DNA from: Chondrosia reniformis
Lineage: Eukaryota > Porifera > Demospongiae > Chondrillida > Chondrillidae
Direction: 5' to 3'
DNA: 64,000 nucleotides
NCBI GenBank assembly: GCA_947172415.1
Contig: OX359197.1
Location: 5,271,673-5,335,672, forward strand
Below the pieces are notes generated by a model that was not told the DNA's origin, made no database searches, and saw only the letters and a program-made list of their open reading frames with translations. Positions 48,401 to 60,531 of this stretch are shown in pieces (position 1 is the first letter of the stretch; each line of letters begins with the position of its first letter). The translations under genes and the position numbers were made by a program.

Positions 48401-51400
48401 TGCCAGGATATTTACAGGTAACCCTGAGTTTTTAAGGTTTTGGCCATGCATTATGTATTACTGCACCTGTACATAGGCAAAGTATTTACAGCACATGCAT
48501 TAATTTTTCACTTTAGCAAAGAATGTGGAAGTGTCTTGTCAAAAGCAATACTGATCTATCATCAGTTCATGTTTTCACTTGTTTTAATATTCAAGGTATG
48601 TGCATGTATGCTATACTTGTAATATAACATTATGCCATTTACTTTACTTATTTTATTTACTTAGTATCTTAAAGTTGCTATTTTTAATGGATTAGGTGGA
48701 TTTAACAGGCAATCCCAAAATTGTTAAAAATTGTACTGGGACCTTACATGCCTATTAACCACACATGCCTATAAAAATAAATTCTAACAGTTATAATTTC
48801 ATGTATTATTGTGTCTCCATTGAAACTTTTGTCCAATACTTCCTGGTCTGTGTCCCTCTGTCCGAGCTGTGTGTCTCCTCCATCCATAAAAATGAAAAAT
48901 CGCTCAGAATTAGCACCAGTTAAAAATAGTAATCTTTAGGGTATATAGTTGAATTTACTAGACTGTAATTAAAACATACTATTGGTTGTTCAGTGCATGT
49001 ACGTATGTATGTGTTTAAGGCAATCTCATAAAGTATTAGTAATATAAGCATTTTTTACCAGAGGGTCGTTTTCTGTGTATATAGGAAGAGAATACAAGGC
49101 CTTGTTCATTTGCACAAGTGAAGGTGTTGCTGACAAGAATTTCCAACCACTTGATTTAACCAAGAGCATGTGTGATGCTGCTGTATTTAATACAGTTATA
49201 ACTAGAGCAGCTTCTCTTATTGTTGCAGTGGGAAATCCTTTCAGACTGATTAGAATTGAGCAGGAAATCAGAAATTCACAAGTTAAAGAATTTCATGATA
49301 GGATTGCTTCTGTTACGGATTCTAGTAAGTACCAAAAGGAAATTCTTACTTCAGAAATGGATTGCCTGAAGTCTCGGAAATTTTGCTGGATCACTTACTT
49401 GCATTACTGCTGGACCATTAAATCTTTGCAGATTGTCCCTCAAATAAGTGAGCAACTTCCAGCTGAAACAGTAGGACAGGTAACATATATTTTAGTGAAG
49501 CAATTACTAAGCTATGCTAGGGTAGAGTTTGAAACCGATTTGGTAGATCTACCAGCTGGTATTAATGAAGATATCATTCTCAGAGGGTACAATGAAACAT
49601 TAAACAAAAGAGCAGAAGCTCTAAAGTTAGGTATTGTGGGAGATGATCGAGGATGGGTGACTGAGCAACTTAAGGAAACTAATGCAGCCAAATCTTCAAA
49701 AGGATTAACTGAGAATGTGAGTAGAACTGGTGTGCTATGCTGGCTAAAACAGCAGTCACCTTATAGGTGTCTAGCTTACCCTATTGAAAAGAAGGGAGGT
49801 AAGAGTCAGATTTCCGGACCTTATGTTATTAAGGATGTTGCTAACCGAAATGGAGCCTTTGATGGAGCTATTGTAAGAGTTTCAGAAGTTCCCGAATCAA
49901 GGGGTAGCCATTATGTTTCATACATTGAGAAAAATAATTTTAACTTACTTTTGATATGCAAAGCCGACAATAAAGATTGTGATAGTTTGATGCCTATTGA
50001 TGACAGAGTGCCAAGAATTGTTAATTTACCACACATAAAAAATTTCTACCTAGGAAAGGATTCAGAGGAAGGGCATCTTGTGCTTGCTAAACAGGAGATA
50101 GCATGTTTTGACTTAAAATCGCTTGGTAAATCAATGTTGCCAAAAATTACTAATACCATACCTCTTGAATTTTCTAAGGATCTCTTGTTCATAGTCAAAC
50201 CTCTTTATTGGCCAAAATCTGAAACATTTCCAGTGGGTGCAGTGATTGCTTTTTTTCCAAGGAGTGTTTCACTTTATCAAGCCCAAATATTCTTGAATGC
50301 TAGGTATATGGTTCCCAGGAAAGAGGTTTCACTATCTGAGCCATCATTCCACTTAAAAGTGAGGCAACCTTCAGATGCTGAGTGTCATTACAAAGAAGGT
50401 ATTGCAATTGTTGCAGACAGTGGATATTCCACTTGTGCATTTTCTCTATCAGAAGAAGGGGGCAAATATATTGTTTGCATTCACATACCCAATATAGGTC
50501 GAACTGTGGAAACCTTGAAGGAGTTTCAAAGTAAGAATGATGGCTTTGATGGCTTAGAAGGTGATGAAGATTTAGGTCATTTTGGGCAATGGGCTAGTTT
50601 CACAGTGGATACCTCAGATCAAACCAATTATTTTCCTGTTTTGCCACAAAGTGTTGTTAATGAGCTTTCATATACTACTGGCAATCAGAAAAGTATAACT
50701 TTAAGGGTTTCCTTTTCAAAATCATTTGATTTGGAGAAAATTGGTAGTTTTTCTTTGGACTCTGTAAAATGTAAATATAGATATACACTGAAAGAAATTG
50801 AAAAACTGTTAAGTAGTGAATCTAGCAAATGCACACCTTTGAAGTTACAGATTCTTTATAAAATAGTTAATCAGCTTAAGAGGAGTGAATTATTGAGTCA
50901 AGTGTCTATTAAATCTCAGAAGTATCCTTGTGCATCCTTACTAGTTGAGGGTCTGCTCTCTCTAGCTAACAATAAGGCTGCTGAGAAAATAGCTTTTGGC
51001 CTTCCAAGGCATACACTTCTCAAAATTGCAAGGTTTTCATCGGATAGTGATCTAGATAACATTTCCAAAGTGTTTTCAGGCGTTTTTCCCTTTTCAATGT
51101 TTCCAGATCTTTTAGAAAGTAGAAAAGGCAGCCACCGAAGAATATACTCTCACTCAATGAATAACTTGTTAAATATCCTTGGAGCTGGTATGGATAAGGC
51201 CACTCTGGATAAGGCAAGAGAAGAAGCCATTGATTTAATGAAATGTCCACCAGACAAAATGTCAATGCTGGATGCTCTAAAAGAAATCGCATGTGAAGAG
51301 TTTGTAACAATGAAGATTGCAAATAAAGTGCGTAATTTGGACACTCTTCTTGATACTCTTAAAATCAACTTGAATGCATTAAACTCTTTGCATCAGACTG

Positions 51401-54400
51401 CCATGACTTCATTTACTAATCCATTTGACTCTTTGTTTGATATAATAGTGCAAATTGCACTCACAAAAGTTATTGATGGCAGTATTACCAATGGTGCCCT
51501 GCCTTATGGATCCACATCTCTAAGTAAATTTTGCCACATGTGCACAATGGCTAGTCAGCAGTCTCTTCAGTATAGAAGGGAACTGTCCTTGGTTGGTCTT
51601 GCTCTAGAAGCTCAGGAGTCTTCAATTATGTGTTATGGAATGATTTCCTTAATTACAAATGGATCTGAAAATATAATTCACATATACTGTAGCAACCCTG
51701 ACTTCCATAATTTGCCAAGAAATAGATTTAATGTGTTGGAAATTGGACGCATCAAAAGTAGGGACGACATAGCTTACTTTTACCATACTTTTAAAGAAAC
51801 ATCACTTGTTGGTCCTTGTCAGGTCATTCAAAATGGAAACTTTTCAATCATTAAAGATGATGGTAAACACTCACAATCATCTCTGTCACTATTTGCTCCT
51901 GGCACTGATGGAAGTTTGCGTAAACAGCAGTGGTCAATTAAGAATTCTAAATGCATGTTAGATGTCCCTGTTGAAACCTTAGAAAAAGTAGAATTTTTTG
52001 CTAAGGATTGCAATCCAAACACAGCTTCTGCTTTGCTGACTGAAATTTCAAAGCTTGATTTAAAGGAATATCGTCCATCAATCAGCCAAATTTTTACTGA
52101 TTATGCACACAAATTCTCAGAAAATTCAAAAGTGGTTACTCAGGGTGAGAATTATCATCCTCAAGAATTTCCAAGTGCTCCATTGACAATTAGTCATTAT
52201 AAAACTGCTTTAGATGTCTGCCACCCAATCAGAATTTGGATTACCTGTGACTCCACTGGGTATGTAGCTACCCCAGCAATACAGCTTATAGAGTTGCATC
52301 CGGATCTAAGACTCTGTCTGCAACATCAAACAAACCCTGAAGCTTGTTTTACTCCAGGAGTTGAATTTTCCCAACCCAAAGATGTATGGTCTAGTATAGA
52401 AGAATACACAGAGTTTTGGAAAGATATTGTTTTAGCTGAGGCTGCAGCAAGTAGTATTAGAAACTATGGTAATTCTGATGACAACAAAATTCTTTGTATT
52501 TCCAATTTTATGCTCAAATTTGATGGTTTCAAAATTCCAAGAACATGCATTGGGGAAGAAGTCTATGAACCCACAGGAAATATAACTGCTACACTCTCAA
52601 AAGATTTTACCTTCAACAAATCTGAATTCTTTCAATTTGGACAGGGATCACTTGTATGTGTGCGATATGAAATTAAAGTTTCTAAGGCCGACTTGCCAGA
52701 AGCCATGTACAAGAAATTTTGTTCCAATTGTCATTTTGATGGTTATGCAAGAGCTGTTTTTCATATGGTTGTTAAATCTGTTAGAAATGCAGACTCACTT
52801 GAAGAATTAGAATATGATGATGAAATAGTTAGAGAGCCTTCAGCTTTACTGGTAAGCAACAGTATAAGAGCATTAAAATTAAGATTGGTATTACAACAAT
52901 ATAAGAGCATTAAAATTAAGATTGGTATTGCATTTTACGCATGGAGATGGTCATATTTGCTTATTATGAAACCTATTCATTTTATAAATGTTATGTAAGT
53001 GCGTACCTGTATAACTTAGCTAGACGTATGGATGATAGTACTTGCATAGACTCAATATACTATGTACTGTAGTATAGGAGAGTCTATGGTAGAGTGACTA
53101 AAAATAGGTGGTTAATGGAAAAATAGCAAAATTTAAGCTAACCATACACATTAGTTCTACAGTATGTATCATCCATAATAATTTTGCAAAACCAGGGCCC
53201 CAGGGTCGATCACAGTTAACAATTACCATATATCGGGAATTGAATGCGTGTGTCCAAAGAATGCGAATTGCGAGTTTTGACTGTATGCGCAATCTTTTGT
53301 TGATTTGATACCTCAGTAATTTTGTATACACGTCTGGTACACCTAAGCTTTATCTCACATTCTTTTAACCATAATGTTTATTTAAACCCGTAATTCCCAA
53401 TCTTTTACTTTCGCATTCCTACGTATCCCAATATACGGTAAATGCAAAGTCCTGTGATCCCTGGTTTTACAGTAGGTCTAGTCAAATGAGCCGGCAACAG
53501 GGTTAGGGTTAGGCTAACCCTAGGTTATTCACCAAAACATATACATTTATCTTGCTGATTGTATAATATCATCAATTTAATGTTTCTAATATGGATGACC
53601 CATCATCATTTTACCATATTTGCCAAAGCAACGAATGCTATATTTTATATGGTAAACATGCATTGTTACATCATTTAGTATATGTATTTTTCTCCCAAGG
53701 TTTCATTCATAGTCCGAGGTGAGAATGGTGCTCGCATTTCTCCACTGATGAAGGAGCTTTTAAGCTCTAAACGAAGAAAATATACATGTGAATTGCAATT
53801 GATTCAAGTTAACCTACCAACTAAGTAAGTCTGTTTATATGCATAATACTCTCTAAAGTGACTATCACCTTGTGTGTCATTTTCTTTTTGTAGGAGAGTT
53901 TACAACTCTTTACAGAAGTTGACAAAGCATCAATCATCACTCTCCAAAAGTATTGCCCTAGGGAATATTGAAAATTTGAAGAAAGGTAACAGAACAGTAG
54001 TTTGCATTCTACTGTCTTATCATATCCCAATTAAGAATCATCGATGAATTATCTTATAAATACTGTATAGGAAAAACTACAGTTATTATACAGTTAGGCT
54101 TCTTTTCTTCCCTTCCACTGGGACTGACACCTGTTTCTAGGAATTCCACCCTTCATCGGTGTCCCTGCGAGACTTTTCCTTCTTCTTGATTTTTCGTTGT
54201 CCTCTCTCCTGAGGAGTGATGCTATTGATATATATGAATGACAAGCTTAAGCTCTTGTTATCTAAAGTTCATGATTGCACTGTAACAGTGGAATGAACAG
54301 TTATTCATAATTAATATGCTATGTATACTATGTCCACAGAAACAGGTTTTGGTGAATCTGGAGATGTAGAGACTTTGAAGCTAATGGATTCACCTTACAT

Positions 54401-57400
54401 TCTCAATGATAATCAAAATAAAGCCTTAAAACTTAGTGTTAAGAACAAGTTCCAATTAATACAGGGACCTCCAGGTTAGCCTATCATCTTATCTATATAA
54501 CAATTATAGCACTGCACATATGTAAATGTGCACACTGGTATCCAAAGCTGCTAGTCTCAGTTAGCTTGTCTTTGCAGACTGTTGCTTATCTTTGTCTAAG
54601 GAGAATACATTAAAAGGGACTGGTTGTTTTATCTCAGAATGAAATTGCATAATTTTTGCAGACCTCCTGATTTTGAGGGACTGTAAATTCAGTTACTCTG
54701 GGTACAGAAAATGGGAATATGTAATAAACCAACCACAGATTTGACCTTACAGATGGCCACTTAATGAGTGATAATTTTCCTGTTTGGGAGCTAGATACAT
54801 ATATACGTATATGTGATTGGTGGTAGAGTATTATTTGTTAGAGAAGATGTGGTGTGAGAGTGTTACCTGGCTGTTATAAGAGAAATGATACTAATAGTTT
54901 CTTGTTCTTTTACTTAATATCCATTTGAAAAGGTACTGGAAAGACCATTACAGGTGTTCACATAGCAAATATCTTTGCCAGGTGCAACAGGACTGAGATA
55001 AAACAATCTACATTTGAATTTCAGAGACGTAAGACAATAGGAAAAAGGAGTACATCAAAGGAGTGTAGACCTTGTGTCCTCTATTGCGCTCCCTCAAATC
55101 ATGCAGTGGATACAGCAGCAGGTTAATATATCTTCATTCTTGGATTTACTGCAATACTAATACCTTATTTTGTACATACATATGTGTATATACTGTATGT
55201 ATATATAGGGTCACTGTGGACAGTGTTGTTCTCATATACAGTCACTTCAATATCTCAAAAATGTATTTGATAGCAAATCATTATAGTCTCCTTAAAATCT
55301 TCTAATACTGTAGGAATTAGCAATAATCTTGTAATTTTTAGTTAATCAATCTTATGTCTTTTTGCTAGAAATGCTTTTGGATTTCGTGAAAGATTTAAAG
55401 CTACTTCGAATCTACAGTAGAGGTATAGAGAGGAAAGACTTCCCTGGTCCTGCAGCCTACAAGCACATATTTGAAGATGTTGTTTCAAGAACGAAACCAA
55501 AATGGAGTTTAAGGGAGATTTCCCTTCATCAATTGATCCGCAGGTCTACTAGATATGCATACAAATTGAAACAATTGGAAGATGAATTTAAGAAATTGGC
55601 TAAATTAGAGCGAATTCCATCAGCATCTGAAAGGTTTGAATACTATGACCTCGTCTTAAGAGCAGAGGCAGAGTACTTCAAGTCTAATGCCTTTGATATT
55701 GTACTTTGTACTTGTAATGAAGTTGCTGGTGAACGATTTAGAAGATATTTTTGTCCCAGCCAGTGTATTATCGATGAGGCTGCCAGATGTACTGAGCCAG
55801 AGACAATGGCACCTATCAGTTTATCTGAACATGTAGTGCTTCTTGGTGACCACATGCAGTTGGGCCCAATTGTAATGAGTAAGAAGGTGGAAGATATCCT
55901 TAAAATTTCACTATTTGAACGTTACAGCAGATTACTAAGAAAGACAAAGGAACAGAAAGACATGTTTTTTCAGTTGAAAACTCAGTTTCGCATGGTATGT
56001 TATAAATTAAAAATGGTTCCTCTTATACATATACTTGTATAATTATACTCTAAACACTGCTGAATGTTTGTGCGTGTGTTTTTATAGTTGGAGCCTCTTT
56101 GCCGATTTCCTTCAAGAGCTTTCTATGGCAACAAGCTTGAGACGGATAAAAGTCGCAAAGAAAAGCTGGGGAAAAGTGGTAAATAGTGGTTTCACACTTA
56201 AACAGCTATAAATATCTATATATGCAATACATTTTTACACATATGCAGTATATAGCTATGAAATTTACATTGTTGTCAGTAAAGTATGACATCAATAACT
56301 ATCCTTTATTGCAGCAATGGTGTTTTGTAACATTGATGGAGCTTGTCATGAAGCAGATAAGTCCTTCAGGAATGACAGGGAAGCTGACTTCATTGTGAGT
56401 AATTTTGTGTTATTTACATGCGTGGTTTAATCCTCAGTTATACTTGGAAGACATAAATAACAACTACGTATATGTAAACTGTAATCTTAACTTGGTTATA
56501 ATGTCAGTTTTCTTTTTAGATAAGTCTGCTAGAAAACTTTGCTAAGCCCCTGACACACAAGACAATAGGAATTTTAACATTCTATACTGCACAATTGGAC
56601 TTAATACAGTCAAAGCTCAATAAGAGAGAAGGGATGCCAAAATGTTCAGTCAAAACTGTGGATTCTAGTTTAGGTATAGTTTCAATATGTGGTCTCTATT
56701 TTTATATCAGCTATATGTGCTAACACTAGCAGTCTCATTTACAAGGGCCAGAAGTACATATATAATAGCAAAAATATTCTAGGCAACCATGTTGAACAAT
56801 ATTCACATTGTGACGTTTGATTGATTTTGTTGGCCATAGGCAATCAATTCATAAAGAATAATGGGTTTAGATATACAGTATGTACTGTAAGTCAGTTATC
56901 CAAAGTTAAATTATCCAAATACATTGATTAACCAAACAATCCCAAAATCACCATGGGCACCAAAGTCTTAATTAACAAATAATAAATTATCCATTTTAAA
57001 TGTATACACTGTAAAAAAGCTTTAACAAAAATCTCTTTTAGATTTTAATTGAAACTTCAGTTTTCTGTACACCCATTGGTACTGATGTCTTCGGATAACT
57101 GACTTTCTACATACTCCTAAACAATTCTCTGGATTTGGCATAATTATTAGTCTAACAGCCAAGTCACCACAAATACCTACCCCTATTTACACACACCAGC
57201 CTATACAATACTCAACATAACCAGGGATTATGAGGCTGCAAAGTAACACTAAGTAATAATGCTGGATTGTAAGAGCTTTGCACCATTATTTTTGCTGTAT
57301 ACATTTACGTTTGAAGCTTCATCTAGTAAATATATGTATAAGGTCTTTCCTATATTGCTTTCACTGTTTAACTCAAATGTGTATCAAAATTTTAATTTTA

Positions 57401-57773
57401 ATTGTCTTTGGATGCAGGTACAGAATATGACTATGTAATTGTTTCCACGGTGAGATCATCACCTCAAAGTATTGAAAAAGTAACAGTTGATCGGAAATGG
57501 AGGAAAGCAAACCTAGGAATTCTAGATGATGAAAAGCACATGTGTGTTGCTCTTACCAGATGTAAAGACCGCCTATTCTTACTAGGTAATGCTTAAGTCA
57601 ACTCCTAAACTCTAAGCATCATATATGTTAAACTTATAAATATAATCTTAAGCTTATGCTTGCTATTAATGTTTTCTATTATAACAATCTATACTGTTTT
57701 CTGACATAATTATAAATCACCCTAAATGCTGTATATAGGTGATAAAGAGCTTCTTTGTAAGAATAGGAAGTGA
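39148..57773 (+). CDS. HELZ2: CARD-containing HELZ2-like dual helicase (28 exons, about 3450 aa)
   Basis: Exons: 39148-39445, 39778-40500, 40617-40818, 41148-41737, 42554-42650, 42713-42765, 42955-43474, 43548-43657, 43720-43873, 44041-44351, 44775-44927, 45062-45124, 46034-46143, 46804-47809, 47897-48091, 48178-48417, 48517-48595, 49085-52851, 53700-53824, 53894-53985, 54340-54474, 54933-55121, 55369-55994, 56088-56178, 56315-56394, 56520-56673, 57418-57585, 57739-57773. Phases agree except for a frameshift inside exon 1. Order: CARD; helical region; 24-residue repeats; CCCH finger (C-x5-C-x5-C-x3-H, exon 9); SF1 helicase 1 (GPFGTGKT, IDEGAQ, AGDNMQ, NFRSHYG, VITRA); degenerate RNB; SF1 helicase 2 (GPPG|TGKT, IDEAAR, LGDHMQ, TQFRM, CVALTRCKDR). 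CCCH-helicase-RNB-helicase is HELZ2, interferon-induced in vertebrates. Both helicases look competent. Confidence 0.85.
39778..40500 (+). other. Exon 2: helical module of a type seen beside sponge death domains
   Basis: 241 codons of the large gene. A Ser/Pro-rich linker leads into an amphipathic helical region with DHWDFINTDLL, then FIYFSFPKEYI and SIQWLKEN near the end. The order (a W-D/N-F-x-N-x-x-LL helix, then an F-x-F-P strand, then a W-L end) resembles a module I associate with death-fold proteins of sponges and cnidarians. That association is from memory and unverified. Confidence 0.4.
43093..43452 (+). repeat. Five in-frame 72-bp (24-residue) coding repeats
   Basis: Inside exon 7 of the large gene. 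The unit runs EAVPDSIKAIPIGPDLDYEF then PNAE, repeated five times with almost no nucleotide divergence. Units alternate PDS, PYS, PDS, PYS, PDS (GAC or TAC at the same codon), so the array grew as a 144-bp dimer. Unit 1 ends YKSPNA; the others end YEFPNA. Confidence 0.95.
45378..45492. mobile_element. Fold-back element in intron 12 of the large gene
   Basis: Arms ATCTTTGGAAAGGGTCATCT (from 45378) and its complement ending at 45492 pair over about 27 bp with one mismatch, around a 60-bp spacer. The sequence GATCAGAAAACTTGTAAT occurs at about 45328 and again at 45490, flanking the element at a distance. Confidence 0.75.
49085..52851 (+). other. Giant exon 18: end of helicase 1, degenerate RNB, spacer
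   Basis: A single 3767-nt exon, against 53-1006 nt for the rest. It finishes helicase 1 (REYKALFICTSEG, NTVITRAASLIVAVGN). The RNB module is recognised by its surroundings: PVGAVIAFFP, KYIVCIHIPNIG where active proteins read GVHIAD, VLPQSVVNELSY where others read MLPxxLSxxLCSL, then ITLRVSF. The segment that should hold the metal-binding D-x-D-D-A is GYSTCAF at about 50420, with no acidic residue. An in-frame extension past the donor (52852-52998) is intron. Confidence 0.75.
52859..52933. repeat. Tandem duplication of about 37 bp at the start of intron 18
   Basis: TATAAGAGCATTAAAATTAA followed by GATTGGTATT is present twice directly after the exon 18 donor. Confidence 0.85.
53505..53526. repeat. 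Short telomere-like palindrome
   Basis: AGGGTTAGGGTTAGG runs into CTAACCCTAG in intron 18. It is an inverted pair of TTAGGG-like units, too short to mean much alone. Confidence 0.6.
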
Positions 57774-58086
57774 AATGACTTGTTGACCAAGCATATCCCA
57801 GGTTCCGACATCAAGAATTCCTCTGTAAACAGCAGTAAAGACATTTTCAAGCATGTAATTTAAGTAACAGAATTCAAAGTTACTTCATATTAATAATTAG
57901 TAATATCATGCATTTTAATTTATTCATATACGTACGTACATAATGTTTACATTTCCCATAAGCCAATATTTACTTTAAATTTGGAATATTATACATTTAG
58001 TATGTTAGTCCTTTTTTCCATCTTTGTAATTGAGTGTACATGTCATCAGTATTATGCATATATATGTATATTTATATATTTTTGTT
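57774..58086. other. Convergent 3' spacer
   Basis: Separates the stop of the large + strand gene from the stop of the - strand gene. AT-rich, no other feature. Confidence 0.5.
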
Positions 58087-59985
58087 TTAATATTGTCCAT
58101 CAATGGAAATATGCTTTATGCGCTCAAAAGCAGTCTTCATAGCTGCTACACCCAGTTCCTGTAAAATGATCTGAACTTTCCAAATTGTAACTTTGAAGGA
58201 CGACCTGCAGAGATATAAGGTACGTATATACAGAAAGTTATTTAGGACAAAGATTCCCAGGGTCACATGATGAAGGGTGGAATTACCAGAAACAGCTATC
58301 TGGCCCAATGCAGCAAAAGAAGAAAGAGAAAACTCCTGTATCCAAAGCTTTCTCCAGGTTTAGTTCCATATTTAATTTGTTACAGAGTAGGCATAGCATG
58401 TAGTATTAGATTATTTATGAAATATACATATAAACTTTTCTGTAAAAGGTACATATATTAGGTGGAGTACTTCTATAAAGTACATTAATTAGAAACTCAC
58501 TTAGCAGTACTAGTATCGAGCCACTTCTTAGATAAACCATATTCTCCCTTTTCAATACAGATCTTCCTAGCTATAGTTCTAGTGCTGCAGCCGGGACCAC
58601 ATACTCAATAGTATATATTCATCTGCGGACCCCTGGTGGAAATGTATAGTAGCTGTTGCAATTGCAATGGAAGAGAGATAGAGTGTCATATAGATAGTAA
58701 AAGGTATTCAGACCTATTCACAAAGGCAGATATATAGGTGCTTATTATAACATGACATTTCCTTTTTCTTATAAAAGTATAATCTATACACACCACATTT
58801 AATGCAACTAAATTAAAGATAGTCAATTATTCATTAATACTGTACTGAAAAGTATCAGGAAATGGATTAGCTGACAATATAACAGCAAGACATTTCATCT
58901 GTGAGTCTTCTATGAGTTACTCATATGAGTATTACACAATATCAAGTATAATTCAGATACTAGTAGGTGATTCATATTACACTACTTGGACTGATTGCTC
59001 TTAGCTAATGGTGCCAAGGGTACCTGTTATTAACAAAGAGATCACACTCCTCAGCTTCGGCATACACACTTTTCCAGACACCTTTGACATACACCTTCAA
59101 ATAGTGATAGTAGACAAGCATTATCCATCAGTTTTGGGTCACTAAATCCTTGACCTACGTGGGAAAAGAATGGAGAAGCACTTATATACTATATACATTA
59201 ATATTAGGTAATACAGGTAAATTAGATTTATCATCATTATGATAATTAACAGTGAATCAATGTAATGCCCATAAAGTCAAGTTTACAGAGTTTCTTAGCA
59301 TTAGATCAGTAATTCACATGTGCTAAGCTCATTGTGAAATGAAGTTACATTTACCATAGAAGTCTGACTCCTTAACCAGCAATTGCTCAGCCTGTATCAT
59401 ATCAGTTGCAGATGGACTTGAACAAGATCACTTTGCTTCTTCAAGATTTGGAAGATGTTCCAACCATAAAACAGCTCGTAATGAGGGAGGAAGAGAGAGC
59501 ATGAAGTGGAGTAGACTGTTGGATAGGATGTAAACATCACTCTACAGTTCATTCTTCCTAGTGCCACCTTACACATATTCACTTCACTCACTGCTAAAGG
59601 CATGGCTACATACTCTCCCTTGATATACGTAACTCTGAGCTCTATATACAGCCAGCCTCTCTAATGGCAGGGTCTTACCCGCCACCCATTTCATGTGAGG
59701 GGAACCTCCCTATATTGGGTATTACATAATAAGGGTATATTGGTGATTGTAATGGAAAGAAAACTAAAAATGGCATTACCAATATATTATGTCAATACGT
59801 AACATGTGCATAATAGGAAACGTACAGCATTAGATCCTGAATATGGTCCCAGGGAGGGTTGATCAGGATCAGTGCCAGATTTGGTGTAGAAGTGTGTGTC
59901 CTCTCGATACCACATTATCAGTAGAAGTGCCCAGAGGTAGAGGAAGATTGTCTTATGAAATAGAAGTGTAAAATGAAAGTAATTA
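58087..59985 (-). pseudogene. Unidentified multi-exon gene with coding lesions
   Basis: Exon-like pieces on the - strand, 5' to 3': about 59985-59826 (membrane-helix-like IFLYLWALLLIMWYRED, donor GCT|GTACGT); about 59548-59355 (LLHFMLSLPPSLRAVLWLEH, then an in-frame TGA at 59430-59428, continuing DMIQAEQLLVKESDFYG); about 59158-59033 (GQGFSDPKLMDNACLLSLFE followed out of frame by YLKVYVKGVWKSVYAEAEEC); 58583-58501 (ARKICIEKGEYGLSKKWLD); 58204-58087 (end ERIKHISIDGQY). Splice sites are present. A stop plus a frameshift suggest a pseudogene. I do not recognise the family. Confidence 0.5.
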
Positions 59986-60415
59986 ATGTACATGCATATC
60001 TATGCATTAGTTAAATGTGGAAAGGGCTACCCACTAAACATTAGTATATGAAACTATATATAAACAGTCCAGTACATATGTGCATATGTATATGTGAAAC
60101 AGTTTCATAGAATAATAGCTATCCATAGATCATTGTCTACCTTACTGTACAAAGTTGAAACTTACAATATATTTTATTGAGAATGCAGTACAGCAGTATA
60201 TAGTTTTAGATTACCCATTGTACAGTTTATCCAGAATTGTAACTCCCTACCAATTTGTAAGCACACATTGCATTCTTCTCATGCTTTCCTCTTAGAGACA
60301 TTAGAATATGGGATTGGTGGATGACTTTTCTTATTCCAGTACACTGGTACAATTACTTTTACAAGGCTTCTGATGTAAATACGGATGAGTACAAGCGACT
60401 TTGTGAGCTTACCAT

Positions 60416-60531
60416 TTGAGCAGTCGTCCATCCGCCTGCCCACCAAGATGGAGGACATAGAGGCCAAGAGACCTTGAGCAGTCGTTCATTCGCCTGCCCA
60501 CCAAGATGGAGGACAAAGAGGCCAAGAGAAC
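60416..60531. repeat. Two tandem 58-bp units containing CCACCAAGATGGAGGAC
   Basis: Units begin TTGAGCAGTCG and differ at a few bases. Each contains CAAGATGGAGG, which resembles a YY1 site or a start-codon context. It could be a duplicated promoter or 5' exon piece, but no long frame follows. Confidence 0.7.

Noticed and set aside
52852-52998. Continuation of the giant exon's frame for 49 codons
   Set aside because: A good donor (CTG|GTAAGC) precedes it, the next exon joins in phase, and the extension consists of a tandem repeat.
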